From NCBI GenBank assembly GCA_039000515.1, contig JBCFYV010000012.1, positions 118,907,148 to 118,971,147 on the forward strand: a stretch of DNA of 64,000 nucleotides. The letters are read 5' to 3'. The notes below the pieces were generated by a model. It searched no databases. It was not told where the DNA came from and saw nothing but the letters and a program-made list of their open reading frames with translations. Positions 12,290-22,780 of this stretch are shown here, piece after piece. Each line of letters starts with the position of its first letter. Positions within the stretch are counted from its first letter, which is position 1. This DNA comes from Timema cristinae. Its lineage: Eukaryota > Arthropoda > Insecta > Phasmatodea > Timematidae. The position numbers were made by a program, and so were the translations under genes.

Positions 12290-12580
12290 TTCTTATATAG
12301 TAGGTGTCCATCCAAATCTTAAATCCATTTTTGTTTCCAGCCTGTGGTCAGTTTTTTATTCAAACCATATATTTTCCCCTACCAGCTGTCCTAGCTTCAT
12401 ATGACTTATAATCTAAATTAAGACTAGGACAGACACAACATCTAGTCCCCAGCCGTTAATTCATCAATGTGAAGGGGTAAACCCATATTTCACCAATGAT
12501 ATATTTTTCAGCCATGTCAGGAATAGAACCCGGGACCCTTAGCTCAGTAGGCAGACACACTACCGACTGAGCTAGGGTGT
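12290..12580 (-). mobile_element. tRNA-derived SINE, type C
   Basis: The minus strand begins CACCCTAGCTCAGTCGGTAG (A-box) followed by a perfect B-box in CCCGGGTTCTATTCCTG. The ~200-base body contains GGGGACTAGATGTTGTGTCTGTCCTAG. The 3' end carries TTTAAGATTTGGATGGACAC, whose near relatives occur near 7512 and 10705. The head and body differ from types A and B. Copy at about 49280-49565. Confidence 0.75.
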
Positions 12581-12894
12581 TGGATTATACACGTTACTAT
12601 TTAAACTAATGATTTTAACACCCAATATCACCTCTGAAAGAACTACAGGTCCTATCGAGAAAATCATTATCTTGGTTCTTTCTAATTTAACTGTTGCCAA
12701 ATCTCCTCGCTTTCAGAGTTATGTTGCAAGGTGGTGTGCTGGGGTAAGGAGGAGCTACTGGCAACATTGCCAAATCAGCGTTGCCAAACTTGTCATCAAT
12801 TTAAAGGAAGTTTGACAACACACAAAAACAAGAAAATGACAATGCTGTTTCCCAATAGTAGCCATGCAGTTCCCTCGGCAGTTAGTATCCACTG

Positions 12895-13040
12895 TAGGGA
12901 GGAGTGGATGAATTTAAGGGAAGTGTATTCGCATTTGTGTGGAGGGAGAGTGGAAAACCATTTAATAAAAAACAACTCAGTAGACCTGACTGGGATTGTA
13001 GTTCTGATCTTAGAGTCATTGGCGCCCCTGTGTGATGACT
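12895..13040 (-). mobile_element. Degenerate SINE, type A
   Basis: The plus strand shows GAGGGAGAGTGGAAAACCAT (reverse complement of the type A body) followed by a decayed B-box region. The head and tail are not recognisable. Copy at about 49880-50024. Confidence 0.5.
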
Positions 13041-13158
13041 TAATACCCACTTTGATGGTCAAATGCTCTAAGGTTATTTATTAATTACTTTCTAATGGAT
13101 CATAATTAAAATGGCAGCTTGAAATGAAAACACCTCTGTTAGGGGGAGGAGAGGGGTG

Positions 13159-13370
13159 TTAGAATCTCCCTTCCCTCTTCTTCTTTTGAAGCACCGACAA
13201 AGCTTCAAAGCTAAACCTCCTAGTCGAGCCCAACACCTTGAACTGTATGACCACCAGTACAGGTATTGTCTGTATTCGCCCATTGTAATACAAAATAAGG
13301 TTGTTAAATGACATCTGTACGCAACCTTTCTTTGGCTTACTAAGTCTAGCCACCAAGCTTTCAATCAGTG
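13159..13370 (-). CDS. Possible last exon of an unidentified gene
   Basis: An open stretch on the minus strand begins right after an AG acceptor (GCACCGCAG) and ends with TAA at 13159-13161. It encodes about 70 residues, including LSKPKKGCVQMSFNNLILYY and RRFSFEALSVLQKKK, and is basic at its end. In copy 2 (50143-50354) the exon keeps an AG at the same edge even though about 36 bases of the preceding DNA are missing. The one SNP inside is synonymous (TCG/TCA). I do not recognise the family. The support is modest, because another frame is also open here. No upstream exon was found, and it may not be a gene. Confidence 0.3.
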
Positions 13371-14309
13371 CTGCGGTGCAACTAAAAATATTGTTTTAGT
13401 TTATATTAATTTATTATTCCAAAAGCAAACTTTTACTGCAAATAAATAATATTTCGGTATAGGTAGCCTACTCTTGTTGAGGGTTTCCTCAACTCGTAGA
13501 TCTAACACCTGGATAAAAGAATGTTTCAAGCCAAGGCTGCCACCCTTGTAAAATAAATAAATAAAAATATCGAGAAACACTGGGTTAGGGTTTGTTAAAA
13601 CAAAACAAAAACTAAAATGTTCAAAATAATTGTAATTTGTATCGTCTTTTTACTAGCGTCCCTTCCCACAGCAAATGAAAGCCTAATTCACCAACCGAAA
13701 CAAAGGTTTTTTTTACCATTTTTGCATGAGCCGTCAAATTAAGCCAACGTGTGTGCTAAGATGGCCCCAAAGTAACCATGGGTACCACTTTCTCTAGAGG
13801 GTGGTCTACTAGAGGGTAAGGATATCATCCCCTTTGTCCAGCAGTGTGAGAAAAAGTGACCATGTAAAGTTTCTTATGAAAATGGAAAACCAATCATTTG
13901 AATACTATCAACAAGTGTGCTTTATTTCCTTGGTTTTTTTTATTATTAAAATGACTTAATTGTCAAAAATTAATGAAAGAAAAGAGTTATCTGGATCTTT
14001 GGAAAAAATGTAGGTCCAATCCAAATTTAATAGTAAATTTAATCTCCCATTATAACCCACATTAACATTCCCATAAATAAATAGGTTTAGTTAGAAAAAT
14101 AGTTAGGCCTAGTGATGTTTGCAGACTTCAAGGTGATCAACTTTGTAGCTCAGAAGAAAAAAATATAAGGCCGCAAACATGATAGCCTTCGCATGAATAA
14201 TCAATAGTTTACTGGATTTTAGTTTTTGTCAATTTGGTAGTCTACAGAGGCACATGTCAATAGAGCGAAACACTCCACCTGGTAGATACAGTCTACCCTC
14301 TCCCCTCGT

Positions 14310-14804
14310 TTAGCTCCAGAAATCGTCATTGTCTTGGTCCCAAGTCGACTGTTCCTTCTCCTGAGACGTGAAGTCCACCTGCTTGTCGTAGACAAACTCG
14401 GGGTCCTCCGGTTTGACCCTCGTCTTCTCAAAACTCTCCGCCATCACCATCTTCTTGACGTTCAACTCATCTGTACCCAACTTGTTCAGGTCGACATCCG
14501 GGGGGATCTCAAACTCGCGATGGACGCGCTCCACTGCGACAGACACCGGCTCCCCGCCCACGCATCCTTGCAGTATCCGCAGCATCCTCATCGCCGCCAC
14601 GTCACTGACCCGCTCTAGCTTGGCCTTGTGACGCGTCCGCAGGTCCTGGCAGATAAAACTCAGGTTCGAGTCCCGACGCAGGCTACGGACAGGCATCACA
14701 TACTGCCGTAGTTTGACGGCGGGGTCTGTCCCTGGTTGGTAGATTAGGACAAGGGCGGGAGGGGACACTCTAATACCCAACCTCTTGGGGATGCAACTAG
14801 ACAT
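14310..14804 (-). CDS. CEP19: CEP19, centrosomal protein of 19 kDa
   Basis: A 164-residue protein whose length matches the CEP19 family. Recognisable family features in order: an N-terminal GIRVSPPALVLIY strand, a QYVMPVRSL segment (about residues 35-43), a central helical region, DLNKLGTDELNVKKMVMAES (about residues 104-123) and a late DPEFVYDKQVDF, with an acidic tail ending DDFWS. CEP19 is known to sit at the mother centriole/ciliary base and to recruit RABL2 for intraflagellar transport. The ATG follows TTGTTCTAGGTT, which could be a splice acceptor, so a noncoding first exon is possible. A poly(A) signal candidate on the minus strand is at 13921-13926. GC-rich coding DNA stands out from the AT-rich flanks. 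Copy 2 encodes the same protein. Confidence 0.92.
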   Translation of the reverse strand: MSSCIPKRLGIRVSPPALVLIYQPGTDPAVKLRQYVMPVRSLRRDSNLSFICQDLRTRHKAKLERVSDVAAMRMLRILQGCVGGEPVSVAVERVHREFEIPPDVDLNKLGTDELNVKKMVMAESFEKTRVKPEDPEFVYDKQVDFTSQEKEQSTWDQDNDDFWS

Positions 14805-14850
14805 AACCTAGAACAAGGACAATTCCTAGAACAACAAAGACTAGAACAAT

Positions 14851-15142
14851 AGGTCTAGGGGTAAGGTGTCAGACTTCTGTGCTGGCGGCCGGGGTTCAAT
14901 CCTCGGTCCCGGCACAGATTTATCTGATTACCAAACCCTTCCTACACCTCTGACAAGACGTGTATTAATCACAACTTGTGAATGTGTGGAATAACAGGCC
15001 TCCACCGTGGTTCGGATTCCACGTTAAACTGTAGGTCCTTCATTTCATCTCACAATCACCCTACCATTACACATTAGCGTAAGTGCGTATAACCCGAATG
15101 GGTAGTAAGACGCGGTGCTAATAATAATAATAATAATAATTA
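14851..15142 (+). mobile_element. tRNA-derived SINE, type B, full length
   Basis: The head is AGGTCTAGGGGTAAGGTGTC (A-box) with the B-box GGGGTTCAATCC. The body includes CCACCGTGGTTCGGATTCC and CATTTCATCTCACAATCACC. The 3' tail is GCGTATAACCCGAATGGGTA followed by GACGCGGTGC and a TAA repeat. That tail is the same as in type A, although heads and bodies differ. It lies about 50 bases upstream of the CEP19 start, head to head. Copy at 51802-52088. Confidence 0.85.
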
Positions 15143-17250
15143 GAACAATAAAGACAAAGTATGAAAGTGGTAAATTAGTATGTTTAGCACAAGGTATATT
15201 TAAGGCAGGTAGTTTAGAGGAAGTGCACCGGCATTATAGTGGGAAAATAAGTGCTAAATTACATACATGTACATCTACATGTAGAAAACCACTCCCTGTC
15301 CACCTGGTTTAAAACAAGGGGACCTTGTAAAGTTCACAATTCGGACACATGTTATTTGATTTTAAGAAGGAACAGTCATAGAGATTGCATATTATATCTA
15401 CGCAATAAAAAAAACTTCATTATAGTGTGTGTAGCATTGTTCCAAACGGACTTGTTCATAATAATAGAGGTTAAGATTTTAAGCATAGAAAGTCAAAGTG
15501 AACAAAGATGAAGAGAGAGAGAGAGAGAACATTTTTGTTGATATGTAAATTAACAAAGAAATTACAAAAATAAAACCTTAGTTGTCAAATTCAAGAAATA
15601 AAGTAGAAAGCAAAAAATACCAGGACAGCCGGCTGATGCGATTGTATTGTAGAGATGCACAATAATTATCATTATAATCGATCTATCGATAGATATATTA
15701 TTTTAATCGTTTGCAAGAATTGGCGATGCGCGCTATAAATCGATTATTTTTATGCGATTAGTAAATAATCGAACCAAATTAACTTACAAAATCGTTTGTG
15801 TAATAAATAGATAATATGATAAAACCATTGATCTCTATAATATAACTGAATGATCATCAGAAATGTAACTTACTCTTATCCGATTCTGATGCACTCCACG
15901 TTCTTGGGCCAAGGATGGAAACGACCCTAGTTAACTTTCTCAACGGCTAATAGATGGCTGTAAACATAGTTCTTAGGACTGCTGGTAGGTAGCAGCACAG
16001 CCATAAATATCACAAACGGAATAATCTGTTATGGTTTTCCATCAAATGGGAATCACGTTTTAGTTCGACAACCGATGACGCAAGAGCTGGTCGAACTTAA
16101 AGCTGTGAAGGTATCGGGGCCGAAATAAAGAAATTGTAGGCTCCCAACATTAAATACAAATCTTTCCCCCAAGGTTTCAACATTGTAACTTATACTTTTT
16201 CATCTAAACAGAAAGTATTACAATTGTGAAAATTTTCGACCTCAATAGTATGATGAATCTTCACATTCTATATGCCCCAGAAAATTTTTTAGGCTATATA
16301 CTATATACATGTGATTGTGATGATATATTATGTATATTTTATTTGTACATAATATACATAATCACAAACGTGATATATAAACACACATACACATATCCAG
16401 TTCCACTTTAACATTTAATGTATTTTTTCGATGGTGTATTTGGTAAACTTATATTAAAGTCTGTAATAACTATAGCTATAGTTTTCACACAGACACAATA
16501 AATTGTAAATCATGGCTTTATTAAATACTTGTTAAATAACTAGTTTTTCGCTTGGGACGGTTTTATAATACGTATCATCTTTCTAGCTCAAACATATTAG
16601 AAGAAGTGGGAAAATCCCCTCCTCCCTGCATCAATCGGGGTTGGATTTCGAAAAATCACTAAATGCCTAAAATACATATATCTTCGATTTTGACACAGGA
16701 CGCTTGTGTCAATTTTCGTGTTTCTAACATAACCCGTTTCGAAAATACGTGCACCCTTTAAGAAAGCAACCAACCCCGTTTAACAAATATCAAAAATTCG
16801 TCGAACATGTATCGCTTGGATTTTTACAAAGAAGACTCATGCCAAATTTCGTGTTTCGCCATATTGATAAATATATAGACCCTAACATGGTGTCTTCAAA
16901 TTTTCTTTAATATCTGTCAAAAGTGTCTTGGAATTTAATGGCAACTTTTTCTCTTCATTTGAATAGTTTGTTATCTAATGTTAATATTCTCATGACAGAT
17001 ATTCAGGAACAGTTGATATCAACAAGAGAAGAAAATTAAATTATTTGTTTGTACTGAGACAATATTTCATTTATTTTGTTCAAAAAAATATTTTGCCATA
17101 AAAACTGAAAAAATACTGGCCATTTCTCGAGTCTCCGTCCATCCCACCACAATGTGCCTATAAAACCAAAACTTGTTTTCTATATAATTTAATATAATTC
17201 AAATAAGGAACTTTTGTCGTCACAAAAAATTGGATTTGTTTAAATTATAG
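15143..17250. other. No gene seen; AT-rich inverted sequences
   Basis: The interval holds an ATCGAT-rich palindromic patch (15655-15790) that resembles hAT MITE ends (AGAGATGCAC...). It also holds a hairpin-like AT stretch near 16310-16380, a GA microsatellite near 15512, and a segment at 16600-16880 with two related TTTCGTGTTTC blocks that looks like an old transposon. No exon was identified. Confidence 0.45.
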
Positions 17251-17300
17251 ATGTGTGTGTATATATTATAATATATATATATATATATATTGTGTGTGTT
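17251..17300. repeat. TG/TA microsatellite
   Basis: A mixed TG and TA dinucleotide run of about 50 bases. In copy 2 the same site (54201-54318) is about 118 bases long, one of the largest length differences between the copies. Confidence 0.9.
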
Positions 17301-17305
17301 TATGT

Positions 17306-17580
17306 GTGACCACCTCTGTGATCTAGTGGCCAGAATTCCTGGCTAAAGATGCAGAAGTCCCGGGTTCATTTCCCGTAGCTTCCAATATCTTTCTGTGAAG
17401 CAGTGGGTCTGGAACGGGTTCAAATTCAGCCCCAGGAGGACAAATGAGGAGAGAAAACTGATTATCGGCCTGAGCGTTCGTTGTGCTGACCACATGACAC
17501 CCTCTATCAGCATATGTTGGCACTATCTTCCCTCACAGACGACGGCGGTAGCTCGGTAGGTATATCTACACAAGAAGTCG
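17306..17580 (+). mobile_element. tRNA-derived SINE, type D
   Basis: The head is CCACCTCTGTGATCTAGTGG with an A-box-like TGATCTAGTGGCCAG and the B-box CCGGGTTCATTTCCC. The body contains CAGTGGGTCTGGAACGGG and CTGACCACATGACACCCTC. The head and body are unlike types A, B and C, and the shared tail is absent. The right boundary is uncertain. Copy at 54325-54600. Confidence 0.65.
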
Positions 17581-18011
17581 CCAGTCTATGTAACAATACT
17601 CACAGCTTCCACACTTGCACTCCACCGAATTCCTATTACGTGCTTGACACATTCACCAGTGACTGAAGTCAGAATATCCCAGCGATGGGTCAAGGAAGGG
17701 AAAAAACGTGAACAAACTCTTCCCCGTTCAAAAAAAAAAGGGGTGTGTGGCTGTGTCATGGACACGGCCGTGTGTTGTACGTGAATACGTTTATGTAACG
17801 GGTTATATATTTTTTTAAATAAAATATTTTTATTTATGTATTTAGGATAAAAGCAAGGAAACAAATAATTATTGTGTTACAATAAAACTTTATTAATTAT
17901 AGGTCTGTGATACGAAAAGTACGACACAAAAGGCATACAAGATATAAGAGATTTCTGGTAAACGTTAAATCAATACAGGTATTATTACCTAACGGTGTTG
18001 GAGAAGTTTCA

Positions 18012-18062
<51 letters not shown>

Positions 18063-19545
18063 GTTATACTAATTGCAAATCTCGATACGCAGCAAAATAA
18101 CCTCAAAATGGCGGCGTTTCCCCCTCTACCGCGCGCGATGCGTCACTGTTCTCGCGTATCGTAATGCATTCTTTGATCCTTTAGCTATCCAGTGGTATAA
18201 TTTAATTTTGGATGTAGAGGATAGATTCGAAACTACAACGCCAAACTGTATCCCCCGATTTTGTTATCATTAGGTTTTTTGGATTGCCCCCGTATGGTAG
18301 CAAATTTAAAGACGTATTCACGTCAAAAAAAAGTAAGAGAATTCGCAGCAACCGAAGCTGCATTGATACTCGCCAACTTCATCGTGTGATTTGTACTTGT
18401 GACATATTCTGCTTTTCTATTAAATTAAGTTATACTTTTCTGAACGCCAAATCAGCATTATCATAAGTTTGTCCTCTACAATTGTGAATACCAATTACAT
18501 CGTTTACTGATTTTTACAAAATCATAGTTGAAATATTCTCGGCGGTTTTATTTTACATTTTGTTTCAATGGAATCAATAAATTATTCTACTACCTTAACT
18601 TTATTTCCATCTATCATAACTTAGCACAAAACTTGGCTCGTTTGATCCTTCTGAGAAATATCAGGAGTTCTGTCGAATATCATAGAAAGGTACCGGTACT
18701 TGGCTTCTTTTACCAGCTCGATCACTTTTATTCTTGCTTTTTCTACCAAAATTTCTATAAACGCGTTCTGAATGATAGGAAAATATATTCGCCCTTTTCC
18801 CCATCTTGAGTCTTAGAACATGTTCACTGGATCGTATTTCACCAACAAATGAACTAGTTATAAAAAAACAACAACTATTTATTGTTGATTCAGATTCAGC
18901 ATCAGTCTCATAATAAATTCCTTCTCGATGATCCTGTAAGGCTAAATTCTATTTAGTTAGGAATTTAACTATCCAACAATCTTTAAAGTATTTCTCTACA
19001 CTTTTTCACTTAGTTTTTAACTTCTTTTTGTGCCCTTTTATCAATAATTGTTGCTCCATGTCGGATTATAATTTCTAACTCCTTCCATTGTGTGAAAACC
19101 CGAACATGCTCTACGCTGGATTCATGCGTGAATATTTTAAGATTAAGTTTCCACCATATGTTGAGATATTAGATATATATATTTAAGAACTCAAAGTTGA
19201 GTTTTATTGTTCTATTTATAATAATTTGAATGATAGGAAAATTTAAGTGTTTTGTAATGTTGTATTCCTTTTAGTAGTAAATACTAGTAAATAATTGTAA
19301 ATAAAAAAATGACGTCCGACATCTTGTATTACCCTGGCAGAATAAAAACTTTTCTTTTCGTTCCAGTAGACCCTCTGAAAAGTGCCACCCGGGGCAGACA
19401 CTCCCCCCCCCCCCTTAGCTACGCTACTGCCCCCACAAACTTATTTCTGTCCTTATAACTAAAAACAAACCGATATAATATATAAAGTTTGTTTTTAGTG
19501 ATAAGGACAAACAATAATGTCAATACATTCGAAAATAAAAATATT
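17581..19545. other. No convincing gene; CpG-rich patch and microsatellite
   Basis: The stretch holds a TAA microsatellite (18015-18062) and a short CpG-rich patch (18100-18165) with AAAATGGCGGCG and GCGCGCGATGCG, which look like YY1- and NRF-1-type promoter motifs. The ATG in the first motif opens only 18 codons, and copy 2 has ATGACGGCG instead. Near 19366-19430 a C-run and TTAGCTACGCTACTG look like a DNA transposon end. No complete element or exon was established. Confidence 0.45.
18015..18062. repeat. TAA microsatellite
   Basis: About 16 TAA units, longer in copy 2 (55037-55094). The tyrosine-rich open frames across it on the minus strand are an artefact of the repeat. Confidence 0.9.
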
Positions 19546-20338
19546 TTAATTGTATTCAGACATAAGTTTGTAGAGGCCCTGGTGGTTAGCCCCTGTCACT
19601 CCCCTCAAATCTGGGCTTGAGTAAGGGTCCTTTGTTACGACATACGGATCCTTTAAATAGTGCTTGTAAGATCCCAACAAGCTGAACATGTCGGTATCGT
19701 TATAGCGTTTATATGTTGCACTTTCTAAAGACAAGGATTTTTAAACTTATTACACAAACACACATCAAGTTTAGGTCAGAAAGCTAAAAAAAACTGGCGT
19801 GGAAGGCCCTTTTTCCTACTAGAACTCCACTATATAGAAGGGTTTGGTAAGAAAAAATGCCTTTTAGACAGATGTTCGTAAGTAAATCAGCCTACACACT
19901 CTATTTATCCTGAAAGGTAGCAAATATTATAAACCAGGAACACGCCTTGGTGGCGTAGTTGGCTAACGCGCTGGTTTTGTGTTGAGCTAGACTGCTGAGG
20001 ACGGGGAGATCGAGGTTCGGATCTCGGTCGGGTGAACTGGGGGTGGTTTTTCCTAAATGGTTTTTCACTCTCCCTCCACTCAAATGCGGGTTCACTTTCT
20101 CTAATTCAACTTTCCCAATTCCTAATCCACTAAAGCGTATAACCCGAACGGGTAGTAATACGCGGTGCTAAATAATAATAATAATATAAACTAGGCCATA
20201 GTAGAACCACGCAAGGTAGGCTTGTTACCTCAGATTCAGGGTAAACAGAGTGTATATAATATAAACACCAGCACACGACTTACAAACTATATTAACACGA
20301 CATATAGGCCTATTCCTTTACTTACCGTGGCTCTCCAT
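19546..20338 (-). CDS. Two-exon gene for an unrecognised 63-residue protein
   Basis: Exon 1 coding part is 20338-20326 (ATG GAG AGC CAC G) followed by a strong donor GTAAGT. Exon 2 is 19724-19546 after the acceptor TTGTCTTTAG. The split codon joins as G|AA (Glu), and the total of 192 nt is exactly 64 codons with a TAA stop. The protein is hydrophilic and tyrosine-rich, without signal peptide or membrane helix; it includes [36 protein letters not shown] and a LYKLMSEYN end. The 601-bp intron holds a type A SINE in the opposite orientation. The DNA just upstream has E-box and CCAAT motifs. I do not recognise the family. Further exons or a different start remain possible. In copy 2 the first split codon and the exon 2 frame are changed. 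Confidence 0.55.
19941..20188 (+). mobile_element. tRNA-derived SINE, type A, full length
   Basis: The head is CACGCCTTGGTGGCGTAGTT with A-box, then B-box GAGGTTCGGATC and the body CACTCTCCCTCCACTCAAAT. The tail is GCGTATAACCCGAACGGGTA with a GCGGTGCTAAATAATAA end. It lies inside the intron of the 63-residue gene. The TAA tail has about 5 units here and about 16 in copy 2. Confidence 0.9.
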
Positions 20339-20480
20339 ACGTTCACCACGAAACAGTAGCAGAAACGCAATCACGTGACGTGCTCTAAGCCAATCACAAG
20401 AAAGTTCAGCCTCATCGGCGTTGTCCGCTCGGCACGGCTTGAAATAACTTCAGCTTTCATTTTTCTACGCGACAACACCA
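20339..20480 (-). promoter_or_regulatory. Promoter-like region of the 63-residue gene
   Basis: Immediately upstream of the ATG on the minus strand lie TCACGTGACGTG (E-box plus CRE-like half site, CACGTG at 20372-20377) and CCAAT at 20390-20394. CpG content is higher than in the flanks. All motifs are conserved in copy 2. No TATA box was seen. The transcription start was not determined. Confidence 0.45.
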
Positions 20481-20651
20481 GTTTGGGAGACTCGATCAAA
20501 TTTCAAAAACAACAGACTCAATCAGTGCGAATGAATCTACAAAACGAGATACTAGTAGACAACTGCATCTACTGTCATGAAATGATTTTAAGTAACTCGT
20601 TAAATGAAAAGCGCAATTGTCGTTATTGTTCTGTTTTGTTTCACCACACAA

Positions 20652-21474
20652 CAGTGGCGGCTCGTGTATAGGCACTGTGGAACTGCAGCACCCCCTATTT
20701 CCACTTGATATTATCGATGACATTTAATATAATAAATCCTTTTTTCTTTAATTCTTTCTTTTTGTAGTACAATATATATTCCTTAAGCTTAGTGTCAGTA
20801 CTTCAGTAGCCATCCCCCAGTTTATGAAAAAGATACAAAAATCTTTGTATGGAACTGTGCGCTTCACAGTGCCAGTGACGTGGCGTTTGACTGTTGTGCG
20901 CATGCGCACATAGGAAGGGGTAGGGAGGAAGGCGGGACTACCAGGTAGAGAAAGCACTGTTGCTCTCGCATTGACGGCCCTGGCATGGTGGTGGAAGGAA
21001 GTTTTTTTTACTCGGCGTGTGTTGTGTTTAAAAATTGTGTACCATATCCTTGAATGTGATAAAGTGTATAAGAGTGTAGAATTAGATTATTATTCTGCTT
21101 CCAGCTATTCTATTTGATTCATTTTTTTCGGTTCTTTTATTTAACAGAAACACTAAATGTGCTTGCAGCACTTTCAATGGAAAAAAATTTCCTCAATTGT
21201 CATTCAGAGATCAAGGAGAAAATTATTGAACTTTTTGCTCAAATTAAAACAAGAAGAATGGATTTTATTTTTAAATGGATAAATTAATCTTGAACTGTAA
21301 CAATTTAGGTTAAAGTAAGTAAAAAATGTTTATTTTTTTGGTTAAGATTTTATCAAGTTCCTGAATAAATTTTCTTTTTATACATGTTTTTTTTCTTTTT
21401 ACACAATTTTAAAACAAAGGCTAAACATTTTATGGAGCAACACCCCCACTAATTTTAGCTACAAGCCGCCACTG
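20652..21474. mobile_element. Non-autonomous hAT element
   Basis: The left end is CAGTGGCGGCTCGTGTATAG and the reverse complement of the right end is CAGTGGCGGCTTGTAGCTAA, with a related GCACCCCC / GGGGGTG block just inside. The flanks CCACACAA (20644-20651) and CTACACAA (21475-21482) match at 7 of 8 bases. This fits the hAT superfamily. The 823-bp interior has no transposase; near its left end is a GC-rich TGTGCGCATGCGCACA palindrome. Confidence 0.85.
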
Positions 21475-21702
21475 CTACACAACACAATAATTTGAAACCA
21501 TCCGCTGTGATGATAATACTCAGGATAGGTTTATCATCTTGAAAATAAAATATGGTGGAAATCAGCTGTTTATGTTTGTATTTCAGGGCATTATGGGTAA
21601 ACATATATTTATGCTATCGTGTGAATTGCTGTGACAAGCAGATTCAGCTACAAGCTATCGCTGAACGTGTAAATAAAGCTTTTAACCTAATTCAGCACTC
21701 AC

Positions 21703-21858
21703 CTTGGCGTAAGTTTCCAGTGACAGGATGTAGAAATGTCCGGCCGTGAGCTTGAGAGGTTTCTGGGCTCTCATCGCCGATATTCGAACCAAGGTCTTCA
21801 ACCGTCGAGAGCCGTCGTACCACGGGAACCCATACACCGCCTTCTGCACCACCTCGCT
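21703..21858 (-). CDS. Insect odorant receptor (7tm_6), penultimate-type exon
   Basis: The exon is 156 nt, exactly 52 codons, flanked by the acceptor GTGTCCCCAG and the donor GTGAGT. It encodes SEVVQKAVYGFPWYDG, then MRAQKPLKLTAGHFYILSLE and TYAK. The pattern AxYxxPWYD ... AQKPLxLTAGxFxxLSLETYxK is the hallmark of insect odorant receptor C-termini, covering the last intracellular loop and the start of helix 7. Odorant receptors are olfactory-neuron membrane proteins that form ion channels with Orco. The last exon (end of helix 7) was not found downstream, nor were upstream exons between here and the LTR element. It may be one exon of a long-intron gene or a relic. Both copies keep the frame and splice sites. 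Confidence 0.8.
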
Positions 21859-22780
21859 CTGGGGACACACGGGGGCGGGGGTAGGCGGGAGGGGAGCTTG
21901 ATTTCCACAGATATGAGACGGGGTTCGTTGGTGCTGTTGGTGAACTTTGCTCAGAGATTGAAAATTTTCCTTTAGATATATTATAATTTGATTGAATTCA
22001 AGGGGAAGGATCAGTTGTTTGGTTATTGTTTATCAGCTTGTTAAAAAAATAAATGGTACAGTTCACCCCACAGACTTTCTCCTTCTTTTATATTAAAATA
22101 GACGTTTAATAAAAACTCGTTAGATTTGTGAAACGAAATAATAGTTCTATCTATACACATAGTTATAGAAACACTACACCAAAGATAATAAATGAAATAA
22201 TATACACTGTTACTTACTCTATGGCACTAGGAACTAGGAACATTGTTACAGAAACATTGAGAAAAGAGAAACATCTTTGTCCACCAAAGATCATTAGAAT
22301 CAAATTAATTTTCAAAGACCTGAATTAAAAAGTATATTATATTTTCGCTTATAGCTCAAAAATCATTGCTTTTATAAAAATATATTTCAAATAAAAGTAC
22401 ATTAACACAATGATAAGTTATTTATTATCTCAAATAGTTGCGGAGAAATGAAGAAACTCGGAAAATGTATCCTATGTAAAGTACCCTCAAAGTAATTTTC
22501 ATGTGTAAATGAGAGTTTCCCTCATGTTTATATTGATAAACAATGTCTAAATATAAAATTTAATCAAAATCATTAGAATGAATTTTTAAAGAATCGATTT
22601 TTTTCTCTTTTGGCCCTTCAGTAAACTAAGTTTAGGGTTGGATATATATAATTCTAAAAACCCTTCGGGGGACCTTATGTAAGACCCAGATGCCAATTTT
22701 GAGCCCAATCGGTAAAATAGTTTAGGTTGTTATATTACAAGTCTTGGCGAGCGTTAATAGTCGCCTATTAACCCCCACGT
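21859..22780. other. No gene seen
   Basis: If the receptor exon belongs to a gene, this is its upstream intron on the minus strand. It contains CCAATTTTGAGCCCAATCGG near 22695, a string of a type often seen in old insect transposons. The right end is the LTR element boundary. Confidence 0.4.

Noticed and set aside
14334..14631. Two plus-strand frames across CEP19
   Set aside because: They are antisense shadows of the CEP19 coding sequence.
17323..17523. 66-codon minus-strand frame starting PTYADRGCHVV
   Set aside because: It is the reverse strand of a type D SINE; such frames recur in transcripts only because the SINE does.
17897..18106. Tyrosine-rich minus-strand frame (and its counterpart at 54919)
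   Set aside because: The tyrosines come from the TAA microsatellite.
18284..18466. Plus-strand frame LPPYGSKFKDVFTSKK with a nearby GTAAGA
   Set aside because: It could be an exon with acceptor TTATCATTAG, but the A-run before the donor differs by one base between the copies and no partner exon was found.
20375..20671. 98-codon plus-strand frame with two CxxC pairs
   Set aside because: It overlaps the promoter-like region of the minus-strand gene and runs into the hAT element end. A SNP between the copies is non-synonymous, and no family resemblance was found. A small exon cannot be fully excluded.
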